Shown: one piece after another, positions 24,401 through 35,036 of the stretch
Layout of the letters: every line of letters starts with the position of its first letter
Position numbering within the stretch: the first letter of the stretch is position 1
Source: Arion vulgaris
Taxonomy: Eukaryota > Mollusca > Gastropoda > Stylommatophora > Arionidae
DNA: 64,000 bases
Direction of reading: 5' to 3'
Assembly: GCA_020796225.1 (NCBI GenBank)
Contig: CM036759.1
Coordinates: forward strand, 1,054,001 to 1,118,000
Notes under the pieces: generated by a model
Database searches by the model: none
Told to the model about the DNA's origin: nothing
What the model saw: only the letters and a program-made list of their open reading frames with translations
Made by a program: the position numbers and the translations under genes

Positions 24401-27400
24401 TGCTAGTTCTATCTCTCTCTGTGTTAGTTCTATCTCTCTCTGTGTTAGTTCTCTCTCTGTGTTAGTTCTCTCTCTGTGTTAGTTCTCTCTCTTTCTGTGT
24501 TAGTTCTCTCTCTCTGTGTTAGGGTTCTCCTCTCTCTGTGTAGTTCTTCTCCTGTGTTAGCTCTATCTCTCTCTGTGCTAGTCTTCTCTGTGCTAGTTTC
24601 TTCTCTTATGATGTTTCTCTCTCGTGTATTCTTCTCCTGTGTTAGTCTTCTCTCTCTGTGTTAGTTTTCTCTCTGTGCTAGTTCATTCTCTCTCTCTTGT
24701 GTTAGTTTCTTTTTTGTTGTCTTCTCTCTGTGCTAGTTCTATCTCTCTGTGTTAGTCTCTCTCCTCTGTGTTAGCTTCTCTCTGTGTGTTAGTTCTCTCT
24801 CTGTGTTAGTTCTCTCTCTCTGTGTTAGTTCTATCTCTCTCTCTGTTAGTTCTCTCTCTCTGTGCTAGTTCTATCTCTCTCTGTGTTAGTTCCATCTCTC
24901 CTGTGTTAGTTCTATCTCTCTGTGCTAGTTCTATCTCTCTCTGTGTTTTGTTTCTCTCTCTCTTGTTAGTCTCTCTCTCTCTCTGTGTTAGTTTCTCTCT
25001 CTCTCTGTTAGTTTTCTCTCTCTGTGTTAGTTCTATCTCCTCTCTGCGCTAGTTCTTCTCTCTGTGCTAGTTCTCTCTCTGTATTAGTTCTATTTTCTCT
25101 GTGTTAGTTCTTCTCTGTTAGTTCTCTTTTCTCTCTGTGTTAGTTTTCTCTCTCTGTGTTAGTTCTCTCTCTCTGTGTTAGTTCTCTATCTCTCTGTGTT
25201 AGTTCTCTCTCTCTCTCTGTGTTAGTCATTCATCTCTCTGTGTGTTAGTTTTCTCTCTCTCTGTGTTAGTTCTATCCTCTCTGTGCTAGTTCTATCTCTC
25301 TCCTGTGTTTGTTTCTCTCTCTCTCTCTGTTCTTCTCTCTCTCTGTGTTAGTTTTCCCCTCTTTCTCTGTGTTAGTTCTTCTCTCTGTGTTAGTCCTATC
25401 TCTCTATGTGCTAGTTCTATCTTCTTTCTGTGCTAGTTCTATCTCTCTCTGTGCTAGTTCATCTTTTCTGTGTTTGTCTCTCTCCCTTTGTGTTAGTTCT
25501 TCTCTCTGTGTTAGTTCTCTCTCTGTGTGTTAGTTCTCTCTCTGTTAGTTCTCTCTCTTGTTAGTTCCCCTCTTCTGTGTTAGTTTCTCTCTCTGTGTTA
25601 GTTTTTTCTCTCTGTGTTAGTTCTTTTCTCTTGTGTTAGTTTTTTCTCTGTGTTAGTTCTCTCTCTGTGTTAGTTCTTCTCTCTCTGTGTTAGTTCTCTT
25701 CTCTGTTAGTTATCTTTTCTGTGTTAGTTTTTTCTCTCTGTTAGTTCTCTCTCTGTGTTAGTTCTCTCTCTATGTTAGTTATTCTCTCTTTGATAGTTTC
25801 TCTCTCTGTGTGTGCTAGTTCACTTCTCTATGTTAGTTCTCTCTCTCTGTGTGTGTTAGTTCTCTCTCTCTGTGTTAGTTCTCTCTCTCTGTGTTAGTTG
25901 TCTCTCTCTCTCTGTGTTAGTTCTCTCTCTCTTTTGTTAGTTCTTCTCTCTCTGTGTTAGTTCTCCTCTCTTGTGTTAGTTTCTCTCTGTGTTAGTTCTC
26001 TCTCTTTTGTGTCTTTCTTCTCACTCTGTTTAGTTTCTCTGTGTTAGTTCTCTCTTCTCTCTGTGTTAGTCTCTCTCTCTCTGTTAGTTTCTCTCTCTGT
26101 GTTAGTTTCTCTCTCTGTGTTAGTTCTCTCTCTCTGTTAGTTCTCTCTCTCTGTGTTAGTTCTCTCTCTATGTTAGTTCTCTCTCTCTCTGTTAGTTCTT
26201 TCTTTCTCTCTGTGTTAGTTCTTCTTCTTGTTAGTTCTCTCCCGTGTTTGTTCTCTCTCTCTCTTTAGTCTCTTTTCTCTCTGTGTTAGTTCTCTCTCTC
26301 TGTGTTAGTTCTCTATCTCTATGTTAGTTCTCTCTCTCTATGATAGTTCTTTCTCTCTCTGTGTGCTAGTTCTATCTCTCTCTGTGTTAGTTCTATCTCT
26401 CTCTGTGTTAGTTCTCTCCTCTGTTAGTCTCTCTCTGTGTTAGTCTCTCTCTCTGTGTTAGTTCTCTCTCTTTGTTAGTTCTATCTCTCTCGTGTTAGTT
26501 CTCTCTCTGTGTTAGTTCTATCTCTCTCTGTGCTAGTTTTCTCTCTGTGTAGTTCTCTCTCTGTGTGCTAGTCTTCTCTCTGTGTTAGTTCCTCTCTCTG
26601 TGTTAGTTTCTCTCTTTTCTGTGTTAGTTCTCTCTCTCTCTGTGCTAGTTCTATCTCTCTCTCTGTGTTAGTTCTATCTCTCTCTGTTAGTTCTCTCTCT
26701 CTCTGTGTTAGTTCTCTCTGTGTTAGTTCTCTCTCCCCTGTTAGTTTCTCTCTGTGTAGTCTCTCTCTGTGTGCTAGTTCATCTCTCTTGTGTTAGTTCT
26801 ATCTCTCTCTGTGTTAGTCTCTTCTCCCTCTGTGTTAGTTCTTCTCGTGTTAGTTCTCTCTCTCTGTGTTAGTTTTCTCTCCTTGTTAGTTCTATTCTCT
26901 CTCTGTGTTAGTTTCCTCTCTGTGTTAGTTCTATCTCTCTGTGCTAGTTTTCTCCTCGGCTAGTTTCTTCTCTCTGTGTGCTAGTCTCTCTCTCTCTGTG
27001 TTAGTTCTCTCTCTGTGTTGTTTTCTCTCTCTCTGTGTTAGTTCTCTCTCTCCTCTCTGTGCTAGTTCTATCTCTCTCTCTGTGTTAGTTCTCTCTCTCT
27101 GTTAGTTCTCTCTCTCTCTGTGCTAGGTCTATCTCTCTCTGTGTTAGTTCTCTCTCTCTGTGTTAGTTCTCTCTCCCTCTGTGTTAGTTCTCTCTCTGTG
27201 TTAGTTCTCTCTCTCTGTTAGTTCTCTCTCTCTGTGTTAGTTCTATCTCTCTGTGTTTTTCTCTTCTGTGTTAGTTCTATCTCTATCTGTGCTAGTTCTC
27301 TCTCTGTGCTAGTTCTCTCTCTCTGTATTAGTTCTAGCCTCTCTGTGTTAGTTCTCTCTCTCTGTGTTAGTCTCTCTGTGTTAGTTCTCTCTTTTGTGTT

Positions 27401-30400
27401 AGTCTCTCTCTCTGTGCTAGTTTTATCTCTCTCTGTGTTAGTTCTTCTCTCTCTCCCCGTGTTAGTTCTCTCTCTTGTTAGTTCTCTTCTCTCTGTGCTA
27501 GTTCTATCTCTCTCTGTGTTAGTTCTATCTCTCTGTGTGTTAGTTCCTCTTCTCTGTGTTAGTTCTATTCTCTGTGTGCTATTCTTCTCTCTCTGTGTTA
27601 GTTCATCTCTTGTGCTAGTTCTCTTCTCTCTGTGCTAGTTCTCTCTCTGTGTTAGTTCTTCTCTCTGTGTTAGTTTTCTCCTCTGTGTTAGTTCACTCTC
27701 TCTCTCCCTGTTAGTTCTGCTCTCTCTCTGTGCTAGTTCTATCTCTCTCTGTGTTAGTTTTTCTCTCTCGTGTTAGTTCTCTCTCTGTGCTAGTTCTATC
27801 TCTCTCTCTGTAGATTCTATCTCTCTGTGTTAGTTCTTCTCCTTCTGTGTTAGTCTCTCTCTCTGTGTTAGTTCTCTCTCTGTGTTAGTTTCTCTGTGTT
27901 ATTCTCTCTCTCTCTTTTGTTAGTTCTCTCTCTGAGTTAGTTCTTTCTCTCTGTGTGTTAGTTCTCTATCTCTGTGTTAGTTCTCTCTCTCTTGTTACTC
28001 TCTCTCTGTGTTAGCTCTCTCTCTCTCTGTGCTAGTTCTATCTCTCTCTCTCTGTGTTAGTTCTCTCTCTCTGTTAGTTCTCTCTCTGTGCTAGTTCTAT
28101 CTCTGTTAGTTCTATCTCTCTCTCTCTGTTAGTTCTCTCTCCCTCTGTGTTAGTTCTCTCTCTCTCTGTGTTAGTTCTCTCTCTCTGTGTTAGTTCTATC
28201 TCTCTCTGTGTTAGTTCTCTCTCTGTGCTAGTTCTCTCTCTCTGTGTTAGTTCTATCTCTCTGTGTTAGTTCTCTCTCTCTGTTAGTTCTCTTTTCTCTG
28301 TGTTAGTTCTCTCTCTCTGTGTGTTAGTTCTCTCTCTCTGTGTTAGTTCTCTATCTCTCTCCTGTGTTAGTTCTCTCTCTCTCTGTGTTAGTTATCTATC
28401 TCTCTGTGTGTTAGTTCTCTATCTCTCTGTGTTAGTTCTATCTCTCTCTGTGTTAGTTCTATCTCTCTGTGCTAGTTCTATCTCTCTCTGTGTTTTGTTC
28501 TCTCTCTCTCTGTTAGTCTCTCTCTCTCTCTCTGTTAGTTCTCTATCTCTCTGTGTGTTAGTTCCTCTCTCTGTGTTAGTCCTATCTCTCTCTGTGCTAG
28601 TTCTATCTTTCTTTCTGTGCTAGTTCTATCTCTCTCTGTGCTAGTTCTATCTCTCTCTGTGCTAGTTCTATCTTTCTCGTGTTAGTTCTTCTCTCCCTTT
28701 GTTAGTTCTTCTTCTGTGTTAGTTCTCTCTCTCTGTGTTAGTTCTCTCTCTCTGTGTTAGTTCTCTCTCTTTGTGTTAGTTCTCTCTCTCTCTGTGTTAG
28801 TTCCTTCTCTGTGTTAGTTCCTCTCTCTGTGTTAGTTCTTTTCTCTGTTAGTTCTCTCTCTTTTGTTAGTTCTCTCTCTCGTTAGTTCTCTCTCTGTGTT
28901 AGTTTCTCTCTATGTTAGTTATCTCTTTTTTGATAGTTCTTTTTCTCTGTGTGCTAGTTCACCTCTCTATGTTAGTTCTCTCTCTCTGTGTGTGTTAGTT
29001 CTTCTCTCTATGTGTTAGTTCTCTCTCTCTGTGTTAGTTGTTCTCTCTCTCTGTGTTAGTTCTCTCTCTGTGTTGTTCTCTCTCTCTGTGTTGCTTCTCT
29101 CTCTGTGTTAGTTCTTTTTCTCTCTGTGTTCGTCTCTCACTCTCTGTGTTAGTTCTCTCCCCGTGTTAGTTCTCTCTTTTTTCTCTGTGTTAGTTCTCTC
29201 TCTCTGTTAGTTCTCTCTCTCTCTGTGTTAGTTCTTCTCTCGTTAGCTCTCTCTGTGTTAGTTCTCTCTTGTGTGTTAGTTCTCTCTCTATGTTAGTTCT
29301 CTCTCTCTGTTAGTTCTTTTTTCTCTGTGTTAGTTTCTCTCTCTGTTAGTTCTCTCTGTGTTTGTTCTCTCTCTTGGTAGTTCTCTCTATCTGTGTTAGT
29401 TCCTCTCTCTCTGTTAGTTCTCTATCTCTATGTTAGTTCTCTCTCTCTGTGATAGTTCTTTCTCTCCTGTGTGCTGGGTTTTATCTCTCTCTGTGTTAGT
29501 TCTTCTCTCTCTGTGTTAGTTCTCTCCCTCTGTGTTAGTTCTCTCTCTGTGTTAGTCTTCTCTCTGTGTTAGTTCTCTCTCTTTGTTAGTTCTATCTCTC
29601 TCTCTCTGTGTAGTTCTCTTCTGTGTTAGTTCATCTCTCCTGTGCTAGTTTTCTCCTGTGCTAGTTCTCTCTCTCTTGTGTAGTTCTCTCTCTCTCGTGT
29701 TAGCTTCTCTCTGTGTTAGCCCTCTCTCTGTGTTAGTTTCTCTCTCTGTGCTAGTTCTACTCTCTCTCTCTGTGTTAGTTTTCTCTCTCTCTGTTGTTCT
29801 CTCTTCTGTGCTAGGTCTATTCTCTCTGTGTTAGTTCTATCTCTGTGTTTGTTCTTCTCCTCTGTGTTGCTCTTCTCTCTGTGTTAGTCTCTCTCTCTCT
29901 GTGTTAGTTCTTTTCTCTCTTGTTAGTTCTATCTCTTTCTCTGTGTTAGTTCTCTCTCTGTGTTAGTTCTCTCTCTCTGTGCTAGTTTTCTCTCTCTGTG
30001 CTAGTTCTCTCTCTCTGTGTGCTAGTTCTTTCTCTGTGTTATTCTCTCTCTGTGTTAGTTCTCTCTCTCTGTGTTAGTCTTCTCTCTCTCTCTGTGCTAG
30101 TTCTATCTCTCTCTTTTGTTAGTTCTTTTCTCTCTGTTAGTTCTCTCACTTTCTGTGCTAGGTCTATTTTCTCTGTGTTAGTTCTATCTCTCTGTGTTTG
30201 TTCCCCTCTCCTCTGTGTTAGTTCTCTTCCCCTGTGTTAGTTTTCTCTCTGTGTTAGCTCTCTCACTCTGTGTTAGTTTATCTCTCTCTGTGTTAGTTCT
30301 ATCTTCTCTGTGCTAGTTCTTCTCTGTGCTAGTTCTCTCTCTCTGTATTAGTTCTATCTCTCTTGTTGTTCTCTCTCTCTCTGTGTTAGTTCCTCTGTGT

Positions 30401-32998
30401 TAGTTCTCTCTCTCTGTGTAGTTCTCTCTCTCTGTGCTAGTTCTATTCTCTCTCTGTGTTGTCTCTCTCTGTGTTAGTTCTTCTCTCTGTGTTAGTTCTC
30501 TCTCTCTGTGCTAGTTCTATCTCTCTGTGTTAGTTCTATCTCTCTGTGTTGTCTTCTCTCTCTGTGTTAGTTCTATCTCTCTCTGTGCTAGTTCTCTCTC
30601 TCTGTGTGCTAGTTCTCTCTCTGTGTTAGCTATCTCTCCTCTGTGTTAGTTCTCTCTCTGTGTTAGTTCACTCTCTCCTCTGTTAGTTCTTTTCTCTCTG
30701 TGCTAGTTCTATCTCTCTCTGTGTTAGTTCTTTCTCTCTCTGTGTTAGTTCTCTCTCTCTGTTCTAGTTCTATCTCTCTCTGTGCTAGTTCTATCTCTCT
30801 CTGTGTTAGTTCTCTCTCCCTCTGTGTTAGTTCTCTCTGTGTTAGTTCTCTCTCTGTGTTAGTTCTCTCTCTCTGTGTTAGTTCTCTATCTCTCTCTGTG
30901 TTAGTTCTCTCTCTCTCTGTGTTAGTTCTATCTCTCTTTGCGCTAGTTCTTCTCTCTGTACTAGTTCTCTCTCTGTATTAGTTCTATCTCTCTCTGTGTT
31001 AGTTCTCTCTCTGTTAGTTATCTCTTTCTTCTGTGTTAGTTCTCTCTCTCTGTGTTAGTTCTCTTCTCTGTGTTAGTTCTCATCTCTCTCTGTGTTAGTT
31101 CTCTATCTCTCTCTGTGTTAGTTATCTATCTCTCTGTGTTGTTCTCTCTCTCTCTGTGTTAGTTCTATCTCTCTGTGTTAGTTCTATCTCTCTCTGTGTT
31201 TTGTCTCTCTCTCTCTCTCTCTGTTGTTCTCTCTCTCTCTGTGTTAGTTCTCTCTTCTGTGTTAGTTCTCTCTGTGTGTTAGTTCTCTCTCTCTCTGTGT
31301 TAGTTCTCTATCTCTTGTGTGTTGTCTCTCTCTCTTTTTAGTCCCATCTTTTCTCTCTGTGCTAGTTCTATCTTTCTTTCTGTGCTAGTTCTATCTCTCT
31401 CTGTGCTAGTTCTATCTTTCTCTGTGTTAGTTCTCTCCTTTGTGTTAGTTCTTTTCTCTCTTTTTTAGTTCTCTCTTCTGTGTTAGTTCTCTTTCTGTGT
31501 GTTAGTTCTCTCTCTTGTGTTAGTTTCTCTCTCTTGTGTTATTCTTCTCTGTGTTAGTTCTCTCTCTGTGTTAGTTCTCTCTCTCTGTGTTAGTTTTCTC
31601 TGTTAGTTATCCTCCTGTGTTAGTTCTCTCTGTTGCTTCTCTCTGTGTTAGTTCTCTCTCTATGTTAGTTATCTCTCTTTTATAGTTCTCTCTCTCTGTG
31701 TGCTAGTTCACTCTCTCTATGTGAGTTCTCTCTCTCTCTTGTGTGTTAGTTCTCTCTCTATGTGTTAGCTTCTCTCTCTGTGTTAGTTCTCTCTCTCTGT
31801 GTTAGTTCACTCTCTCTCTCTGTTTAGTTCTTTTCTCTCTGTGTTAGTTCTCTCTCTCTGTGTTAGTTCTTCTTTTGTGTTAGTTCTCTTCTCTGTGTCG
31901 TTCTTCTCACCTCTGTGTTAGTTCTCTCCCTGTGTTAGTTCTCTCTTCTTCTGTGTTAGCTCTCTCTCTCTGTTAGTTCTCTCTCTCTGTGTTAGTTCTC
32001 TCTCTCTGTGTTCGTTCTCTCTCTCTGTGTTAGTTCTCTCTCTCTGTGTTAGTTCTTCTCTCATGTTAGTTTCTCTCTGTTAGTTCTCTTCTCTCTGTGT
32101 TAGTTCTCTCTCTGTTAGTTCTTTTCTCTGTGTTTGTTCTCTCTCCTCTTGTTAGTTCTCTCTCTCTGTGTTAGTTCTCTTTTTTGTAGTTAGTTCTTCT
32201 CTCTCTGTGTTATCTCTCTGTGTGTTAGTTCTCTCTCTCTGTTAGTTCTTCTCTGTGCTAGTTCTTCTATCTCTTTGCTAGTTCTATCTCTCTCCTCTGT
32301 GCTAGTTCTATCTCTCTCTCTCTTCTCTCTCTGTGCTAGTTCTATCTCTATCTCTATCTTTGTGCTAATTCTATCTCTCTCTCTCTGTGCTAGTTCTATC
32401 TCTATCTATCTCTCTCTGTGTTAGTTCTATCTCTCTCTGTGTTAGTTCTCTCTCTCTGTGCTATTTCCTCTCTCTCTCTCTCTTTCTATCTATCTCTCTG
32501 TGCTAGTTCTCTCTCTCTGTGCTAGTTCTATCTCTCTCTCTCTGTGCTAGTTCCCCTCTTTCTCTCTCTCTCTGTGCTAGTTCTATTCTCTCTGTGTGTG
32601 CTAGTTCTCATCTCTCTCTCTGTGCTAATTCTATTCTCTCTCTGTGCTAGTTCTATCTCTATCTATCTCTCTCTGTGTTAGTTCTATCTCTCTCTGTGTT
32701 AGTTCTCTCTCTCTCTCTCTGTGCTATTTCTCTCTCTCTGTGTATTTCTATCTTCTCTCTCTCTCTGTCTAGTTCTATCTATCTGTGCTAGTTCTATCTC
32801 TGTGTGTAGTTCTATCTCTCTGTGCTAGTTCTATTCTCTCTCTGTGCTAGTTCTATCTCTATGCTAGTTTTATCTCTCTGTGCTAGTTCTATCTCTCTCT
32901 GTGCCCCGTTTCTCTCTCTCTCTGTGTGCTAGTTCTTTCTCTCTGTGCTAGTTTTCTTTCTCTGTGCTAGTTCTATTTTCTCTCTCTGTCTGTCTACT
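21431..32998. repeat. 11.6-kb pyrimidine array, about 18-28 bp unit (TC)n-TGTGTTAGTTC
   Basis: Several hundred units of TCTCTCTCTCTGTG(T/C)TAGTTC with or without TATC before the next (TC)n tract. Unit length varies with the dinucleotide run, so the period is irregular. The + strand is nearly all pyrimidine apart from the TGTGTTAG or GTGCTAG boxes. Each box follows a pyrimidine tract and therefore resembles a 3' splice site. Open frames such as 27,234-27,638 are low-complexity Leu/Ser/Val translations, not genes. Small indels are frequent. The array ends about 60 bases before the exon at 33,059. Confidence 0.97.
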
Positions 32999-33058
32999 TT
33001 TATCTATAATGGCATTATATTGTTTAAAATCATGAATAGAGAACATGTGTATTATTAG

Positions 33059-33263
33059 AAAAATGTTTGTTGCAGCTTCTGTTACTGCCATGCTTCCTTG
33101 TCCATGCTTGGTGATCTGTCACAACTGCCTTTGCATTTGTCTCCAACACATTCACTACACTTTTACGCCATACGAACATTCGCCTTGTTCTCAGCCATGT
33201 TAGTATGATTAATCACTTTATGCGATTTTTTCTTCCCTTACCTGTGTTTTACTTTACCATAAG
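33059..33263 (+). CDS. Next exon of the Dispatched-like gene, frameshifted
   Basis: With the acceptor TATTATTAG before 33,059, the first base completes the codon left open at 19,226 (AG|A). The frame then reads KMFVAASVTAML. An alternative acceptor, TTGTTGCAG at 33,075, would not keep phase. After a 14-bp tandem duplication (33,088-33,109) the match resumes in another frame from 33,115 as SVTTAFAFVSNTFT, shifts at about 33,166 to AIRTFALFSAMLV, and shifts again near 33,206 to INHFMRFFLPLPVFYFT. It ends at the strong donor AAG|GTAAGA. The order TS.TTA.AF..N...AIR.F....LV..N is the TM5-TM6 part of the Dispatched/Patched sterol-sensing domain that follows GIGADD. The three breaks mean either a dying gene or consensus errors in the assembly. 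Confidence 0.72.
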
Positions 33264-33274
33264 GTAAGATACGT

Positions 33275-34030
33275 TTATATATCATTAGATAAGTGTAATA
33301 TATCATTAGATAACTGTAGTGTATATCATTAGATAAGTGTAATGTATATCATTAGATAAGTGTAATGTATATCATTAGATAAGTGTAATATATATCATTA
33401 GATAAGTGTAATGTATATCATTAGATAAGTGTAATATATATCATTAGATAAGTGTAATATATCATTAGATAAGTGTAATGTATATCATTAGATAAGTGTA
33501 ATGTATATCATTAGATAAGTGTAATATATAATAAGATAAGTGTAATGTATATCATTAGATAAGTGTAATATATAATAAGATAAGTGTAATGTATATCATT
33601 AGATAAGTGTAATATATCATTAGATAAGTGTAATATATATCATTAGATAAGTGTAGTGTATATCATTAGATAAGTGTAATATATAATAAGATAAGTGTAG
33701 TGTATATCATTAGATAAGTGTAATATATAATAAGATAAGTGTGGTGTATATCATTAGATAAGTGTAATATATAATAAGATAAGTGTAGTGTATATCATTA
33801 GATAAGTGTAATATATAATAAGATAAGTGTGGTGTATATCATTAGATAAGTGTAATGTATAATAAGATAAGTGTAGTGTATATCATTAGATAAGTGTAAT
33901 ATATAATAAGATAAGTGTAGTGTATATCATTAGATAAGTGTAGTGTATATCATTAGATAAGTGTAATATATATCATTAGATAAGTGTAATATATATCATT
34001 AGATAAGTGTAATATATATCATTAGATAGT
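33275..34030. repeat. Minisatellite, 23 bp unit, about 33 copies
   Basis: Unit TATATCATTAGATAAGTGTA + ATG (23 bp), with a shorter variant TATAATAAGATAAGTGTA. The two alternate regularly between 33,540 and 33,930, so part of the array was amplified as a dimer. The array starts about 12 bases after the donor of the preceding exon. Its AGATAAGTGTAA core resembles the donor context ATAAGGTAAGAT. Confidence 0.95.
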
Positions 34031-34074
34031 GTAGCCAAAGAGTTGTATATATCCAATGAGTGAATAGTAGTAAC

Positions 34075-34440
34075 CAGAGGCGGCTCGTCATTAAGGGCCA
34101 TTGGGGCCTGACCCCACAAAATATTTTGAGTAACGTGTACTTATTAATTTTAGAAATATTTGTTCATAACTATTACTTTCAACGCGATACTGATGAGCTT
34201 TCAAAGTTGATATATAACGCTAAAACATCACACAGTCTGAAATATAAAATTCAGCATCTTCCTCCCTAAATAGTATACGCCCCTGGTCATTAAGTGCCAG
34301 TAATGTCCGTCCGCCCAAACCAAAAATGAGTAACACGTACTTATTATTTTATAAATGATTTCATAAATACTACTTTTAACTTGACACTGATTAGCTTTGA
34401 CAGTTGAATATATAACACTAAAATATAAATATTATATCAC
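34075..34440. repeat. Diverged tandem duplication of about 150 bp, possibly a hAT-like MITE remnant
   Basis: 34,087-34,240 and 34,287-34,440 align from GTCATTAAG through ATGAGTAACACGTACTTATT-type sequence, ACTGAT(G/T)AGCTTT and TATATAACRCTAAAA. They are clearly homologous but heavily diverged. The left copy begins CAGAGGCGGCT and ends before ATACGCCCCTG, which loosely resemble hAT inverted ends. The flanking eight bases do not match. The + strand open frame at 34,060-34,269 shows no domain and lies within this repeat. Confidence 0.55.
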
Positions 34441-34811
34441 AATAATATAACAATCATAATAATCTATTAAATATCATTTTTTTTAACATTATATACAAGT
34501 CTGAATACTGTCACGTATGTTGCAGCGCACTATATTTCAGTAGTTAATGTTAAAATATGACTATCTACGATGTAACATTGCGACCTTTGACGTCTACCTG
34601 CAGTGATAATTGTCAAAACAATTACGTGATTTTCATTCCTCCGGTAACTAATGTATTCTTACGAGGTCAACTCATTTCTTAATTAAATAGTCCTTTTAAA
34701 TATCGATTGAATGACGAATGATTTATAAACATAGTATAATATTATAGAAAATAATAGAAGTAAGTTACTTATCACTATAGAATAGAAAGAAAATTGCCCA
34801 TTCTATCAATA
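34441..34811. other. AT-rich spacer, nothing recognised
   Basis: Single-copy, strongly AT-rich sequence with a T-run at 34,478-34,486. I see no open frames or motifs of note on either strand. Confidence 0.6.
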
Positions 34812-34955
34812 TATATTCGTCTACGACGATGTACTTTCACTTTCCCTTTCGTTGACACATCTGACAAGTTGACCAAGAAAGGCATATATATCGTCTACGA
34901 CGATGTACTTCCTTCCTTGTTGACACATCTGACAAGTTGACCAGAAGGTTATATA
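34812..34955. repeat. Tandem duplication of about 70 bp
   Basis: Two adjacent copies of TCGTCTACGACGATGTACTT followed by GTTGACACATCTGACAAGTT. Each contains the inverted motif TCGTC-TAC-GACGA. The second copy is slightly shortened in its CTTTCC stretch. Confidence 0.85.
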
Positions 34956-35036
34956 TTACCAAATGACTCAACATGTATATAGTCGCGCTGGAGGAATATA
35001 TAAGAAAGTGTAGTCTGTAATGTACTCTTAATACAG

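Noticed and set aside
21759..31341. Many Leu/Ser/Val-rich + strand open frames
   Set aside because: Direct translations of (TC)n-TGTGTTAG repeats. No domain, and frames start and stop with random indels.
33072..33076. TTGTTGCAG as the acceptor of the second exon
   Set aside because: It looks stronger as a site, but it leaves the codon phase from 19,226 unmatched and drops about five residues expected between the two motifs. It remains a possible alternative.
34075..34285. Complete hAT MITE (CAGAGGCGG...CGCCCCTG)
   Set aside because: The flanking 8-mers GTAGTAAC and GTCATTAA do not match, and the right side runs into a diverged second copy. Kept only as a possible remnant.
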